From: Benincasa hispida
Lineage: Eukaryota > Streptophyta > Magnoliopsida > Cucurbitales > Cucurbitaceae
Direction of reading: 5' to 3'
Assembly: GCF_009727055.1 (NCBI RefSeq)
Contig: NC_052352.1
Coordinates: forward strand, 19,451,911 to 19,515,910
Length of the DNA: 64,000 bases
The notes beneath the pieces are model-generated. The model ran no database searches, was not told where the DNA came from, and saw nothing but the letters and a program-made list of their open reading frames with translations. A program made the position numbers and the translations under genes. Positions 22,641 through 34,750 of the stretch are shown here, piece by piece (position 1 is the stretch's first letter; each line of letters begins with the position of its first letter).

Positions 22641-23385
22641 TATTTTAGCTGAGCATTCGGGGCATAAGGCCCTGCGGTGATTATTAACATGATTTTCTAG
22701 CCCATATATTCCCACATACGACACATGAGCTTTCAAGAGCCGAATCCAGATATAAACAATTTTTTATGTAGAGCTAATTCTATCACTCTCACTTGCAGCC
22801 TATTCTTTCACAGGAACCATGACAAACAATGTGATTCAATTCCTTCAACAAGGGCACCTAACAGTGTCTTCTTCCATTCGAGTACCTAGCCTATTCGAAC
22901 TCTAGAAAGGAAAAGGGGGGATGTTAACCAATTCTTATTCAAGGGTATTCTCCACCAAAACAGTAAGAGTTTATTCAGATTCAACTCCAATAAGAACTCT
23001 TATTCACCTTACACATGTTCGAGCCTTATAATAACTCCAACTGTTCGATCGTTCACTAAACCGTAGTAGGAAAAACCAAACTATACCATAAGGATATTCT
23101 CCTCATCATGCATCCCCGGAGAGTGGCCACAATCCTTGCTTCACTTAAGTTCGGTATATTTGATGAGAACAATAGTCTAAAGAACCTTGCTCTGAAAGGC
23201 CCGTGATTCTCTGCCGAATAGGGCAGTCTGTTCGTAATCATAATGTTGGGCATGTTCTTTTTCTTCTTGAAAACCCAGGAATACTTTTTTTCTAGTTGAC
23301 ATTTTGAGTTAATGAAAATTTGACACTAACAAATTAATTAACTTATTAGTGGGAATTAGTGGGATTGATGTCTTCAAGTGGAATT
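22641..23385. other. No gene recognised
   Basis: Mixed-composition DNA with short open frames on both strands, none showing a family motif. It may be decayed retrotransposon leader or LTR, but I cannot assign it. Confidence 0.5.
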
Positions 23386-24810
23386 TGTTGGGGATGGTAT
23401 CCTAAATCTCGTAGGGTCTTATTGTTTGTAATTGTATTGTATAAACATCTTATTTGTTTAATCAAATATATGATGTTTTATTTTAATTTGAGCTGCATTA
23501 ACCACAAACCAATAAACTAACATCCAAGGTTATCTTGTAGCTTAAACATGTATGTAGAGACATACGGATCGATCATGTTTAAATGATAACCTAAATGGTC
23601 TGTAGTAGATGGATAAGACTGGATACCTTATGCTGGTGACATTACAAGTATGACCCGCTTGTAGACGTTACAATTGTTGTAAAGTGCTACAAATGATCTG
23701 ATCCTGATCATTCATGTGGAAACATGTGAGCAAGGATATTCTATACCAACGAGTGTGTATAAGATCGGACCACGAAATGTTTAGTCTCATTATATAACGC
23801 CGTTCATAATAGAGACTTACATTTCACTAGGATGATCATAGGTAACATGACTTGAATCACGAGTGAGTTATGAATTCCTGTCTATGAAGGCGATCCTTTG
23901 ATTTGTAAGGGTCAAAGTGACTAGATCGCCGATTCAATAAGTCTACCATTTTGGGGATTCATCTGATTGGGGAGCTGGGAACACAGCTACACAAGAAGGA
24001 ATTCACTCATTTCCCAATGTCGGGATAAGTAGATAAATTTCTCCCTTAAGCGCTGATTCCGGGACTTAAACAATGTGGCGCTACACTCTCTTTTGGCTTG
24101 AGAGGGGTTTGGTCATAGTTGGACTATAATGTTTTGTTCATTAGGAGAATCAGTGGTGTTTAAGGAGTTAGATGTAACTAAATGGGCAAAACGGTAATTT
24201 TGGTCCACCTATACTTACAAGCAATTTGTGAAGGATCATCGTACCGTTGATTGGTTATATCCAATGGACACAGAAATATATTTGTAGTGCGAAGAGTGCA
24301 GTTGTTAGTCTTTAGTGGAGTGCATGATAGTTAACGGATGGTGGATAATTTAATTAAAGGAGTTTAATTAATTATTCACTTATCGTTGGAGCTTCAAGCT
24401 ATAAGTCCATGAAGTCCCCTCTATAGCTCAATGGGAATTAATGAGGATCAGTGTTTGGATTAATTTGAATTCTTCAAATTAATTTAGGCAATTAATTGTA
24501 TACGATATGATTAATTTAATTTAATTTCAATTATATATGATATAATTACTATAATATATTTGATACATTATAATATATAAAGTATATTTGAGAGGAAATA
24601 AATATTTGAATATGATTCAAGCATTAATTATATGAATTGAATTCATATAATTAAATTTAATATAAATGTGATTTATTTTAAAAGCCATTTGTAAGAGAGT
24701 ATTTAAATTATAGGTTATATTATATTTGATACAATATAGAAACTATAGGTTATATGTTATATTTGATAGAACATATAGTTTTAATATATATCATATCATA
24801 AGGTAGCTAT

Positions 24811-24837
24811 CACACACACACACACACATATATATAT
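24811..24837. repeat. (CA)n(TA)n microsatellite
   Basis: Nine CA units followed by a short TA run, inside LTR A. Confidence 0.9.
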
Positions 24838-25145
24838 TAAATATTTTATTAAATAAATAAATAGATTTAATTTAATTTATTAAAACTAGTTTTGGGAGGG
24901 AGTTTTAACTCCCTCCCCTTGCACTCTCAGACATGTAAGTGGGGTGGTTCCCCATTCCATGTAGTGTGTGAAAATTGAAAACAGAGATATTCTCTCAAGA
25001 CACAGAAACGTTCTTTGATAAATCTCATCATCTTCCTCCTTCTCTCTTCTCTATCAAATTCTCTCTCTTCCAAAATAGTCAGAGCTCATAAACTCCTAGG
25101 TTATCATCTAGAGAATACCGAGATAGCCATATGATGGAATCACAA

Positions 25146-26889
25146 TGAAGGGATTCTTGAGTGGAAGTGGATCTCCTAAATCCTAATTCTTTACAGAATC
25201 ACAATTTTTACAAAGAATAAATAAAATTATGCATTTAAATTTAAACATACATATAGCATGCTAAAAAAAATAAAAGAATAAATTAGGGTTACCTTTGAAA
25301 GACTATCTTCAATGAATCCTTCGGGCACCACCATGATAGCGACCTCAGTATTCTTTGGTGAGAATCCAGGAGGAATGAGAGCTCTGGTGATTTTGGAGGT
25401 AGAGGACAAGGGAGATTTAGAGATGAAGGAATACTTTTTCTTTTTCTTTTTCTTCTTATAACCCTTAACTTCTCCGTGTTGCATTAATTATATATATATA
25501 ATTTATTTATTTATTTATTTATTATATATATATACATAACTATATGTTATATCACATATAACATATAGCCTATAGTTTTTGTATTGTATCAAATACAATA
25601 TAGTTTATAGTTTCAATTTTCTCTCACCAATGGCTTTTAATATAAATCACATTTACATTAAATTTAATTATATGAATCCAATTCATATAATTAATAATTG
25701 AATCAAATCCAAATATTTATTTCCTCTCATAAATACTTAATATATAGTGTATCAAATACAATATAGTAATTATATCACATATAATTAACGTTTAAGTAAT
25801 TATATCATATATAATTAATTCCCTCAATTAATTTTAACAATTCAAACTAATCCAAAAATTGGTTCTCATTTAATCCCATTGAAGCTCCAACGATACGTAA
25901 ATAATTAACTAAACTCTTTAATTAAATTATTTACCATCCGTTAACTGTCGGGCACTCCACAAAAGACCGACAGTTGCATTCTTTGCACTACAGATATTTT
26001 TGTATCCATTGGATATAACCAATCAACAATACGATGACCCTTCACAAATTGCTCGAAAGTACAACTAGGCTAAAAGTACCTTTATGCCCCTATAGTTACA
26101 TCTAAGTTCTTAAGTACCACTGATCCCTTTAATGAACAATAAATCATAGTCCAATTATGATAAAAACCCCTCTCGAGCAAGGAGGGGGTGTGGCATCATA
26201 TTGTTCAAGCCCTAGAATCAGCCCTTAAGGGAGCAATTTAGCTACTTACCCCGACAATAAGGAAGGAGTGAATTCCATCTTGTGTAGCTATGTTCCCAGC
26301 TCCCCAATTAGACGAATCCTTAAAATGGTAGGCTTGTTGAGTCGGCAACCTGGCCACTCTCACCCATACAAATCAAAGGATTGCCCTCATAGGTAGGAAT
26401 TCATAACTCACTCAGGATTCAGGTCATGTTACTTATGGTCATCCTGGTGAAATGTAAGTCTCTATTCTGAAGGGGTTATATAATGAGACTAAACATTTTG
26501 TGGTTCGGTCTTATACAAACTCTTTTGTATAGAATATCCCTACTCACATTTCTCTATATGAATGATTAGAATCAAATCATTTGTAGCACTTTACAACAAT
26601 TGAAACATCTACAAAACGAGCCATACTCGTAGTGTTACCAAGATAAGGTATCCAGCCTTATCCATCTACTATAGAACATTTAGTTTATCACTTAAACATG
26701 ATCCACCCGTATGTCTTTACATACATGTTTAATCTACAAGATAACTTTGGATGTTAGTTTATTGGCTTTGTGGTTAATGCAACTACTTTTGAAATAAAAA
26801 ATCAAATATTTTATAACATAAATAAAATGTATATGCATTACAATTATAAACTATAGAACCCTAAGAGATTTAGGGCATCAACCCCAACA
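25146..26889 (-). mobile_element. Copia LTR 'a' (family I), inverted, nested in LTR A
   Basis: In plus reading it starts TGAAGGGATTCTTGAG (reverse complement of the family end ...CCTTCA) and ends CATCAACCCCAACA at 26889 (family start TGTTGGGGTTGATG). Most of its 1.74 kb is a diverged reverse complement of LTR A, so the two can form a long inverted repeat. The flanking pentamers do not match clearly, so the insertion event is inferred from the way LTR A resumes on its right. Confidence 0.75.
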
Positions 26890-27154
26890 TCATCGTGGTG
26901 GTATTCGTCGGTTTGAGGGATTCAATTGAAGAATTTTTCTTCAAAAGTATGGGTTCTGAACTCTAATTTATTATTATTATTTTTTATATTTCCTTTTGAG
27001 TATGCTATAAATTTCTGAATTAAAAGTGTACGGTTTTTTGTATTGTTTCTGTAAAATTTTATTCTGTAAATTTTTGGGATTTGGGTTCGATCCCCACTTC
27101 TGCTCAAGGAACTTTAACAGTGTTCCTTCAAAATCAACACCTAGCAACACTAAA

Positions 27155-30100
27155 TGTTAGATTTTCCCACTAAATGAAACTTGGATCTTTCCACTAACTG
27201 TTGGGAATGGCTTACTCGCAGTTCATAAATGTTGTTTACATATTCTATTTGTCAATAAAAAGGTTGTTGAGTTTTTTATTCAATAAATTACTATTGATAT
27301 TGCATCCTTCTATAAAAATCCAATAAACGAATCCATGGCTATAACATGAATACTTTAACTTTATGTGGTGACATAAAAGTGGATCAAGTTTTAGTATGTA
27401 GCCAAAATGGTTTATAAGTATACGGATGAGATTGGGTACCTCATCCTGGTGACACTACTGGATGTGGCCCATTTTGTATATTGATATAAATTGTATGATC
27501 CAAAATTCATTCATGTAGAGATATGTGAGTGAGGGCATCCTGTGCAATGATTTGCATAAGACCGAACCTCGAAATAATCACTTTTCTTTATAATAACCAT
27601 TTACTGTTAAAACTAACTATCTCAAACTTAATGACCTAGGATAACTCGATCTTAATCCTAAGCTAACTATGAACTCCTGTTTATTCAAGATTATCTTTTG
27701 ATCTGCATAGATGAGAGTAGTCTAACAGCGTTGCTCAATAAGCCTCCCATTTCGGGGATAAGACCGGATAGATAATTGGAGACATGGCTTTGCAATATGG
27801 AATTCTCTCCTACCCGATTTAGGGTTAGCAGATAGGTTGTTCTCTTAAGCGCTGATGTCTTGTCTTGAACAACCGGACCCTGCCCTCTCATGGAAGAGAT
27901 GGTTATGATTTATAAGTTGGACTATAAATCAATTGTTCAATGGAAGATAAGTGGAAGCTTACGGAGTAAGATGTATTTATAGGGATAAAATGATAATCTT
28001 TGACCCAATTGTAAATACGAACGACCTATGAAGGATTGACTTACCGATTATGGTTAAAATAGACAGAAATATATCTACAATGAGAAGAGTGAAATTATCG
28101 AGCAATAGTAGAATGTCTTGTTAGTTAACAAATAATAATTAACTCGGTTTAAATATTTTAACCAATTAATTACAAGTCATTGGAGCTCGTGATTTGTAGG
28201 TCCATAAGGTTCATCTACTAGCTCGTAATTTAGATTAGTAAATTGAGTAATCTTGATAAGATTTGAAATTAAGGTTTAGAATTTGAAATGTTCAAATTCA
28301 ATTAGAGTTTTTATTTATTGTATTAAATACAAATGAAATGTTTAATTTTATCGGATTTAAATGAAATTGTAGAAACGATTAACTGTATAATATTAATTTC
28401 ATTATGATGGAGTTGTTTTTTATATAAATTTAATATTAGATATTAACTTAATAAAATTAATTAAAAGGTTTAATTACTTATTTTATTTAAAAATTAATTA
28501 ATTGAATTAATTTTTATAAAGCTAATAAATCAAATCAAATAAGTTTAATTTAGAAGTTCATTTTGGAAATCATTTTCTTGAAAAACCATTTTAAAAATCA
28601 AAACTCAAAGTGGATATTTTCAAAAGTTGGAAATCTCCACTATGGTGCAAGGCAACTTATTCACTCAATTCCATTTTCTCCATGAAGTAGGAGCTGGCCT
28701 TCATGAACTCTTTGTATTTGCATGATGAAAGCTCTATAAATTGAAGTGCTAAGTTGAACAATTGATTCATGCTTACAAGAACTTCTTGAAGAATTATGCA
28801 GAAATCAATAACCCTCTAAACCCTTTTCATATCTTCTATATAACCAGCTCAATTTAGCGTTTCCATAATCCTTGCAAGAGAATAGTAGAGAAGATCTTGG
28901 TGGTGGTCTACTTTTAGATTGTAGCTCTTTCACGTTGAACTCAGCTGGTATTGAAGAGGATTGTTCAAAACTATTGTGTTCAACAAACCTCTTCTGTAAT
29001 AGTTACTTTGAAGCATGTTTTAAACTCAAATTAAATATAATTAGAGTGTTTATTGATTCTGTTTTTCTCCGCTACATGTTAATATACTCTTACACTAACT
29101 TGGTCAACAGATCAGAGTTTGACTTTAAATGTCCAAAGTCAACATTTTGACATTTTGACATTTTGACCTTCAAATTCAAAAGTCAACGACTTTTATTGTA
29201 TTTTTGACCTAGTCAACAATTTTGACTTTTAATGCACTTTTGACCAATTTCATTTAATTTCAAAACCAACTTTAATAATTAATTTGAAATTAAATTAATG
29301 TTAAATAATTAATTAAAAATTTAATTAATCTAATTTAATATTAAATCCAACGTTAATCTCAATCAATGTGAATCTCTATTCATTTTCTTGATATTTAAAT
29401 CTTATTTGAATATCTTTCTCTCTCCCTTTAGGTTTAATTCACAATTCAATATTAGGTTAAATATATCTTTAACACTTTACTCCAAAACCCAAATTCGAAC
29501 ACTTCAAATTCATTTGTCAAACTGTTCTAAGGTTTAGTTCGATTTGAGCTAGTAGGGGGACCTCATGGACATACAAATCATTGGCTCCGACGATTCGAGA
29601 TTAACTGGCTAAACTCTATAACCCAATAAATCAATATTCATTATTTATGGGGTCATTCCACTAAAGCCCAATAGTTGCAACCCACTCACTGTAGATATAT
29701 TTCTGCCCACTCGATGTAACCATAATCAGTAAGTCAACTCTTCACAGGTTGTTCATAATAACGGTTGGGTCAAAAACTGTTTTACCCATGACATTACATC
29801 TTTCTCCTTAAGTCTCATTGATCCACTAATGAACAATTGGTTTGTGATCCAATCACTAAACCAAGTCCCTCTTGAGCCAATGAGAGGGTGGGGCTCCTTG
29901 TTCAAGACTCCGAGACAGCACTTAAGGGAACAACCTCTCTACTTTCCCTAAAAGCGGGTAGGAGTGAATTCTGACTAACGCCCTATGTCTCCAACTATCT
30001 ACCCGGTCTTACCCCTGAAATGGAAGATTTATTGAGCTGGCACTATTGAGTCAACCTTCACCCATGCAAATCTAAAGATAATTCTGAATACATAGAAGTT

Positions 30101-30583
30101 CATAATTAGCTCAGGATTAACGTCAAGTTACCTAGCACTTTGAAATAGTCAGTCTTAAACAGTAAACGATGTTATAAGAAGAGTGACTTATTTCTTGGTC
30201 TGCTCTTATACAAACTCTTTTCACAGGATGCCTCCACTCGCATGTCTCCACATGAACGATTCAGGATCACATCATTTGTACTAAATCAAATGTGGGCCAC
30301 ATCAGATAGTTTCCCTAAGACAAGGTACCCAGCCTTATTTGTATACTATAAACCGTTTATACTATTTACTCGAACTTGATCCACTGTAATATTGCTACAT
30401 AAAGTTCAAGTATCATGTTATAGCCATGGATCTTAGTTTATTAGATTTAGGATTTTTTAAAATGACATAAACAATTCATATATTCAATAACAACTTTATT
30501 GAATAAACCTCAATAAAAACTTATTGTAAATAGAATAAGTTTAAAGATTCCAAACTGTGAGTTTTTAGGACATACAACCCAAC
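27155..30583 (-). mobile_element. Copia LTR 'b' (family II), split by solo LTR B
   Basis: The minus-oriented LTR ends at 30583 with ACATACAACCCAAC (start TGTTGGGTTGTATGTCC, first base changed). Its other end is probably TGTTAGATTTTCC at 27155. Solo LTR B (27199-29094) is inserted 44 bp inside it. A short TTTTGACAT triplication occurs at about 29142-29168. The left boundary is inferred, and no clear target duplication was found. Confidence 0.55.
27199..29094 (+). mobile_element. Solo LTR 'B' (family II), 1,896 bp, TSD CTAAC
   Basis: It starts TGTTGGGAATGG and ends ATACTCTTACA. Perfect 5-bp target duplications CTAAC sit at 27194-27198 and 29095-29099. It is internal-gene-free, hence a solo LTR formed by LTR-LTR recombination. 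It lies in opposite orientation inside LTR b, adding to the inverted-repeat structure. Confidence 0.85.
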
Positions 30584-30594
30584 CTTAGAAAAAT

Positions 30595-30921
30595 TGAGAT
30601 GTATGCTTTGATATTATTTTATCTTAATGCTCACTGAGGCACTGAAGGCCCAATTTATACAGAAGAATACCCAATCTAGGGTTACATAGAATGAGAATAA
30701 AATTAATTAAACGAAATATACAATCCTGAACAAAAAGAATAGATGGCCCAATCAAATGAGGGGAATGAGAATTCAGCATAACAACCAAGAGGAAGAATTG
30801 TAACAGCTTACAACCTTTCTTATCATTTGTCATGCTTGCCACTACACTGTGATGTGCACATTTATCCTGAGGAGTCACTTGTTGACCTTTTAACATGTCC
30901 AGCTTGTCATCCTTTCTAACA
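30595..30921 (-). mobile_element. Ale-like copia 3' LTR (327 bp)
   Basis: On the minus strand an AAGAGGGGA polypurine tract (30922-30931) is followed by TGTTAGAAAGGATGAC, and the LTR ends GCATACATCTCA at 30595. A short LTR with an internal CTGTATAAATTG TATA-like motif fits the Ale/Retrofit type, but the lineage is inferred. It belongs to the pol pieces at 30932-31646, 33677-34318, 38173-38866 and 42764-43025. Confidence 0.75.
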
Positions 30922-30931
30922 TCCCCTCTTA

Positions 30932-31646
30932 AACTCGTAGGGAGATCAACGATACCAAGTTTGGATCGTAGACAGAAGAATTGAGAATGGCTCAATGGTT
31001 TCGTGAGGTAATCAACCAACTAATCTGAGGAAGGAACATACCTAACCTCCAGCTTTCCTTTGAGCACTTGATCTCATATGAAATGAACGTCAATTTCAAT
31101 ATGTTAGGTGCGAGCATGAAACATCAAGTTTGAGGCAAGAGCCCTTGTACTGATACTGTCACACCATAATATCGATTTGTGAGAAGAGGGAACTTGAATT
31201 TCATTAAGTAAATGTTGAAGTCACACAATCTCTGAGGAGGCATCAGCAAGAGGTTTATTCTGACATAATGCTCAATCTAGCCACGACTGTTTGTTTCTTA
31301 GAGGACAAGGAGACAAGATTATTCTCAATAAATACACAGTATCTGGACATTGATTTCTTACCATCTATATTATAAGCCTAGTCTGCATCGGAGAAGCCTG
31401 TAATATCTAAATTCATGCCCAGTTCAAACAGAAGACCAAATGTTGAGTGCCACTCACATATCGTATCACATTTTTAGTGGCCTGCCAACAAACATACATT
31501 GGGCCCTTTAAGAATTGACTTAAGTGATTCACAATATATGTGATATCCGATCGCGTATGAGTCAAGTACTATAAAGCGCCAATAGTGCTTCGATACATGT
31601 AAGGATCAGCCAAGGGAACCTCATTAGATGGAGACAAGTGAGTATC
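30932..31646 (-). pseudogene. Ale-like copia: end of RT and RNase H
   Basis: Minus-strand reading from right to left gives DTHLSPSNEVPLADPYMYRS, GALQYLTHTRSDITY, CDSISTRALASNLMFHARTY, IEIDVHFI, KGKLEVRYVPSSD and DYLTKPLSHSQFFCLRSKLG near the 3' end. These are the C-terminal RT and RNase H signatures of plant copia. Stops are scattered (YVPSSD stop, and HFI stop). The reading is cut at 31646 by solo LTR C and continues at 33677. Confidence 0.85.
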
Positions 31647-31651
31647 CATAG

Positions 31652-33671
31652 CGTTGGGATTGGTGTCCTAATTCTGTCGAAGTCTCGTAGTTTGTAAACA
31701 TTGTACACATTGTTATTAATAAAATAAGAGTTATTTTATTTGTATTTACTCAGATCCAATAAACAAAGATTCATGATTATTGTATGTAAACTTAAGCATG
31801 TATATGAGATATACAAGTGGATCATACCTTAAGTAATAACCTAAAAAGTTTGTAGTATAAGGACAAAGGAGGGATACCTTATCCTAGTGATACTACAAAT
31901 ACGACCCGCTTTGTAAAGGTTTACAAGTATTGTGAACTACTACAGATAGTCTGATCCTGACCATTCATGTGGAGACATGCGAGCGGGGGTGTTCTATAAA
32001 TAGTTTGTATAAGATCGAACCATTAGATGATTAGTCTCTTTATATAACGCCGTTGATAATTAAGACTTACATCTCACCTAAATGACCATAGGTGACATGA
32101 CCTTAATCCTAGTTGTTTTGGGAACTCCTGCCTATGAGGGCGGTCTTTTGATTAGTATGGGTGAGAATGACCATATTGCCAACTCAATAAGCATACCTTT
32201 TTGGAGATTTGTCTAATTGGGGAGCTAGGAACTCAATTACATAAGACAAAATTCACTCTTTCCCTGAAGCAAGGGTAAGTAGATAGATTGCTCCCTTAAG
32301 GACTGATTCTGAGTCCTGAACATAGTGGTCACATCCTCTTTTTGGAAGAGAGGACTCAATCGTAGTAGGACTATGACTTATTATTCATTAGAGAAATTAG
32401 TAGTACTTAAGGAGTTAGCTGTAACTATAGAGGCATAACAGTAAATTAGCCCAACTGTACTTACGAGGATCTGTGAAAGGTTATCATACTGTTGATTGGT
32501 TGATATGGACATAGAAAGATATCTGTAGTGAGAAGAGTGCAATTGCTGGTCTTTAGTGAAGTGTCCGACAGTTAACAGATGGTGGATCCTATGATTAAAG
32601 AGTTCAATTAGTTATTCACATACCGTTGGAGCTTCAAGCTACAGGTTTATAAGGTCCCCTTGGTAGTTCAATAGATTCAAGTTGAGAATCAGTTCTTGGG
32701 GTTAGTTTGAAGTTTCAAATTAACAAGAGAAAATTCAATTATATATGATATAATTGGTGTGAGGAATTAATGTAAATATGATTTACATTAAGTACCATAA
32801 AATAGAAAAAGAACTATGGTTTGTATATTTCATGAGATGAAATATTAAAACTATAGGTTATAAATATAATATGGTAAGTTGGTTATCATATTTATTTATA
32901 ATATATTAATTATATGATAATTAATTTCTTTTTCTCTAATAATCTATTGAGTAGGAGGTTATTGGTGATTTTATGGTAACCGTGAGATAAAAGGAAAATT
33001 GTTTTCCTAAAATTAGTGGTTGCCTCATTCGGAAAAGTGCTCACGAAGAAGCTATCAAAAGAAAGAGTTTCACTAAGCAATAGTTGTGCAGAGACTAAAT
33101 GATCACTTACCTTTGACTATACGATAGTCATTCAGCTGATTGTAGCTACACGATCGAGTGGCTAGGTCTATACGATAAGCTGTCGTTTACTAAACTACAG
33201 AGCACATCATCTATACGTTAGACCAGTTGCTTATCTCCCACTTGCTCGATCGTAGACCTCCAGTATCTTTCTCAAGCCATGATCATATAGAGCTCACAAC
33301 TCCTAGATTTTCACATCGAGAATACCAAGGTAACCATTGTTATGGTGTCCTCACTCAGTTTGTGGATCGAGTTAGACTCTATTGGTTTCGAGGAAGTGTT
33401 GGTCGTCCGTTGTGTTCGTGTTGTTTCGGTCTTTGCATTCAAGTATTGCTATTCTTGGATGCTTGGAGATTGATCGAGGGATTCGTGAAGAATGATTCTT
33501 CAAAGGTATGCATCCTCTATCCCTTGTATCATCTTAAAACATGCTGTAATTTCTAGTTTTGCATGACCTGTTAGTTTCATTCTTAGATTGTAATTGATTG
33601 TGTTTACTAGAATGGAATTTGGAACAATCTCTACTGCTGCTCATGGAAATCCTCATGTTTGATTTCCTTCA
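31652..33671 (+). mobile_element. Solo LTR 'C' (family I), 2,020 bp, TSD CATAG
   Basis: It starts CGTTGGGATTGGTGTCC (first T changed to C) and ends GATTTCCTTCA. Perfect target duplications CATAG lie at 31647-31651 and 33672-33676. Removing it joins the Ale-like copia reading (…SPCSM|DTHLSPS…) across the break, which confirms the insertion. It contains a CGATCG-motif zone at about 33090-33250. Confidence 0.9.
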
Positions 33672-33676
33672 CATAG

Positions 33677-34318
33677 AGCATGGAGATGTCAATGGTTTAA
33701 GGTTAGATAAGTCTAGCTTATGTAGGAGATCGTCTACATACTTGGACTGAGTTAGTACAAATCCAGAATTGAGATAATGAATATGAATGCCTAGAAAATA
33801 ATTTAAGGCTCTTAAATCTGTTAAAGAAAATTGAGCATCAAGTGTTTGAATGAGCTTATTGATAAGCTGACAATTGTTATGGATTATTATAACATCGTCC
33901 ACATAAACTAGTAACAAAGTGATAGGTATTCCATAATGAAAAATAAATAGAGATGTACCTGACTTCAATTTTTTTAATTCCCAACATATCAAGGTTGTAC
34001 ATAACGCATTGTTTCATGCCTGTGGGCCTATTTGAGGTTGTAGATGGCCTTATCCAATTTAAAACATAATCATGATACGTACTATCAACATATCCTGACG
34101 GTTGATGCATATACACATCCACTTCGAGGGAGCCATTGAGGAAAGCATTGTTGAAGTTTAACTGCCAGAGACCCCTACCTTTCATAACAGCAATATTCAG
34201 AATGGCCCAGATAATCAAAGCCATTACCACTGAACTAAACGTCTAAAAAAAAACTACCCCTGGGTGCTGATTAAATCCATCTGTAACTAACCACACCTTA
34301 TACTTTTGAATCGCGTAG
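33677..34318 (-). pseudogene. Ale-like copia: reverse transcriptase core
   Basis: Minus strand: AIQKYKVWLVTDGFNQHPGV, then WQLNFNNAFLNGSLEVDVYM (Asp of DVNNAFL changed to Asn), a frame change, then LLLVYVDDVIIIHNN with an intact YVDD at 33894-33905, LTDLRALNYFLGIHI and YVDDLLHKLDLSNLKPLTSP. This is the palm and thumb of RVT_2. At least two frameshifts and a missing catalytic Asp make it non-functional. The N-terminal RT part and linker (about 60 codons) are deleted at the right boundary. Confidence 0.85.
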
Positions 34319-34750
34319 AGAATTTGATGTTCATCACTTAATAAAAGGCTCGTGCACTAAATGATCGTGTAGTTAGAATCCTTCATCACATAGTCACTGA
34401 TTACACGATCACACGGTATATGATACCTTAAGCTTGCTCAGCGATCGTGTAGACGATTATGCTTCACCGCATCATTTTCGTTTAGATGATCGTTTAAGGC
34501 TTGCGTTGCAAGATGTGCACTGCACAATCGCGTGCCTTCATGCTTCATCGCATAGTCAAAGGTACACGATTGTTGCTAAACGATCATTTAATCTCAGGAA
34601 GCGTTGGTAAGCGATTGAGTAAAAAGGATTTGGTACATGATCAAAGGAGACATGTTTATTTGTCGGACGGTTCAAGACTCGGTTTGCCTATTTATACCGG
34701 AGACTCGTTGCTATTTGTAATTGTTAACTTAGTTTTTTTAGGATGTTGAG
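34319..34750 (+). repeat. CGATCG-motif DNA resembling a copia leader
   Basis: It has repeated words such as ATGATCGTGTAG, GCGATCGTGTAGACGAT, AGATGATCGTTTA, ending with AGACTCGGTTTGCC. The same word order occurs in the leaders of the copia elements at 44690-44960 and 51157-51430 (AGACTCGGTTCACC). It is therefore probably a displaced leader fragment in plus orientation between a deleted RT and LTR c. No ORF is supported. Confidence 0.45.

Larger units (their letters stand above)
23386..27130 (+). mobile_element. Copia LTR 'A' (family I), split by an inverted LTR
   Basis: It starts TGTTGGGGATGGTATCC at 23386. The LTR text runs to 25145, is interrupted by an inverted LTR (25146-26889), and resumes at 26890 (TCATCGTGGTGG...), ending GTTCCTTCA at 27130, the same end as the LTR of the copia element at 44390. 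Without the insertion it is about 2.0 kb. Flanking pentamers are GAATT and AAATC (two transitions apart), so the target duplication is only suggestive. No internal genes adjoin it, so it is effectively a solo LTR. Confidence 0.7.

Noticed and set aside
22641..23385. Organellar DNA insertion
   Set aside because: Composition differs from the surroundings, but I could not match any chloroplast or mitochondrial gene, so no claim is made.
33227..33556. 109-codon plus-strand ORF
   Set aside because: Lies entirely inside solo LTR C and is not conserved in frame in the related LTRs.
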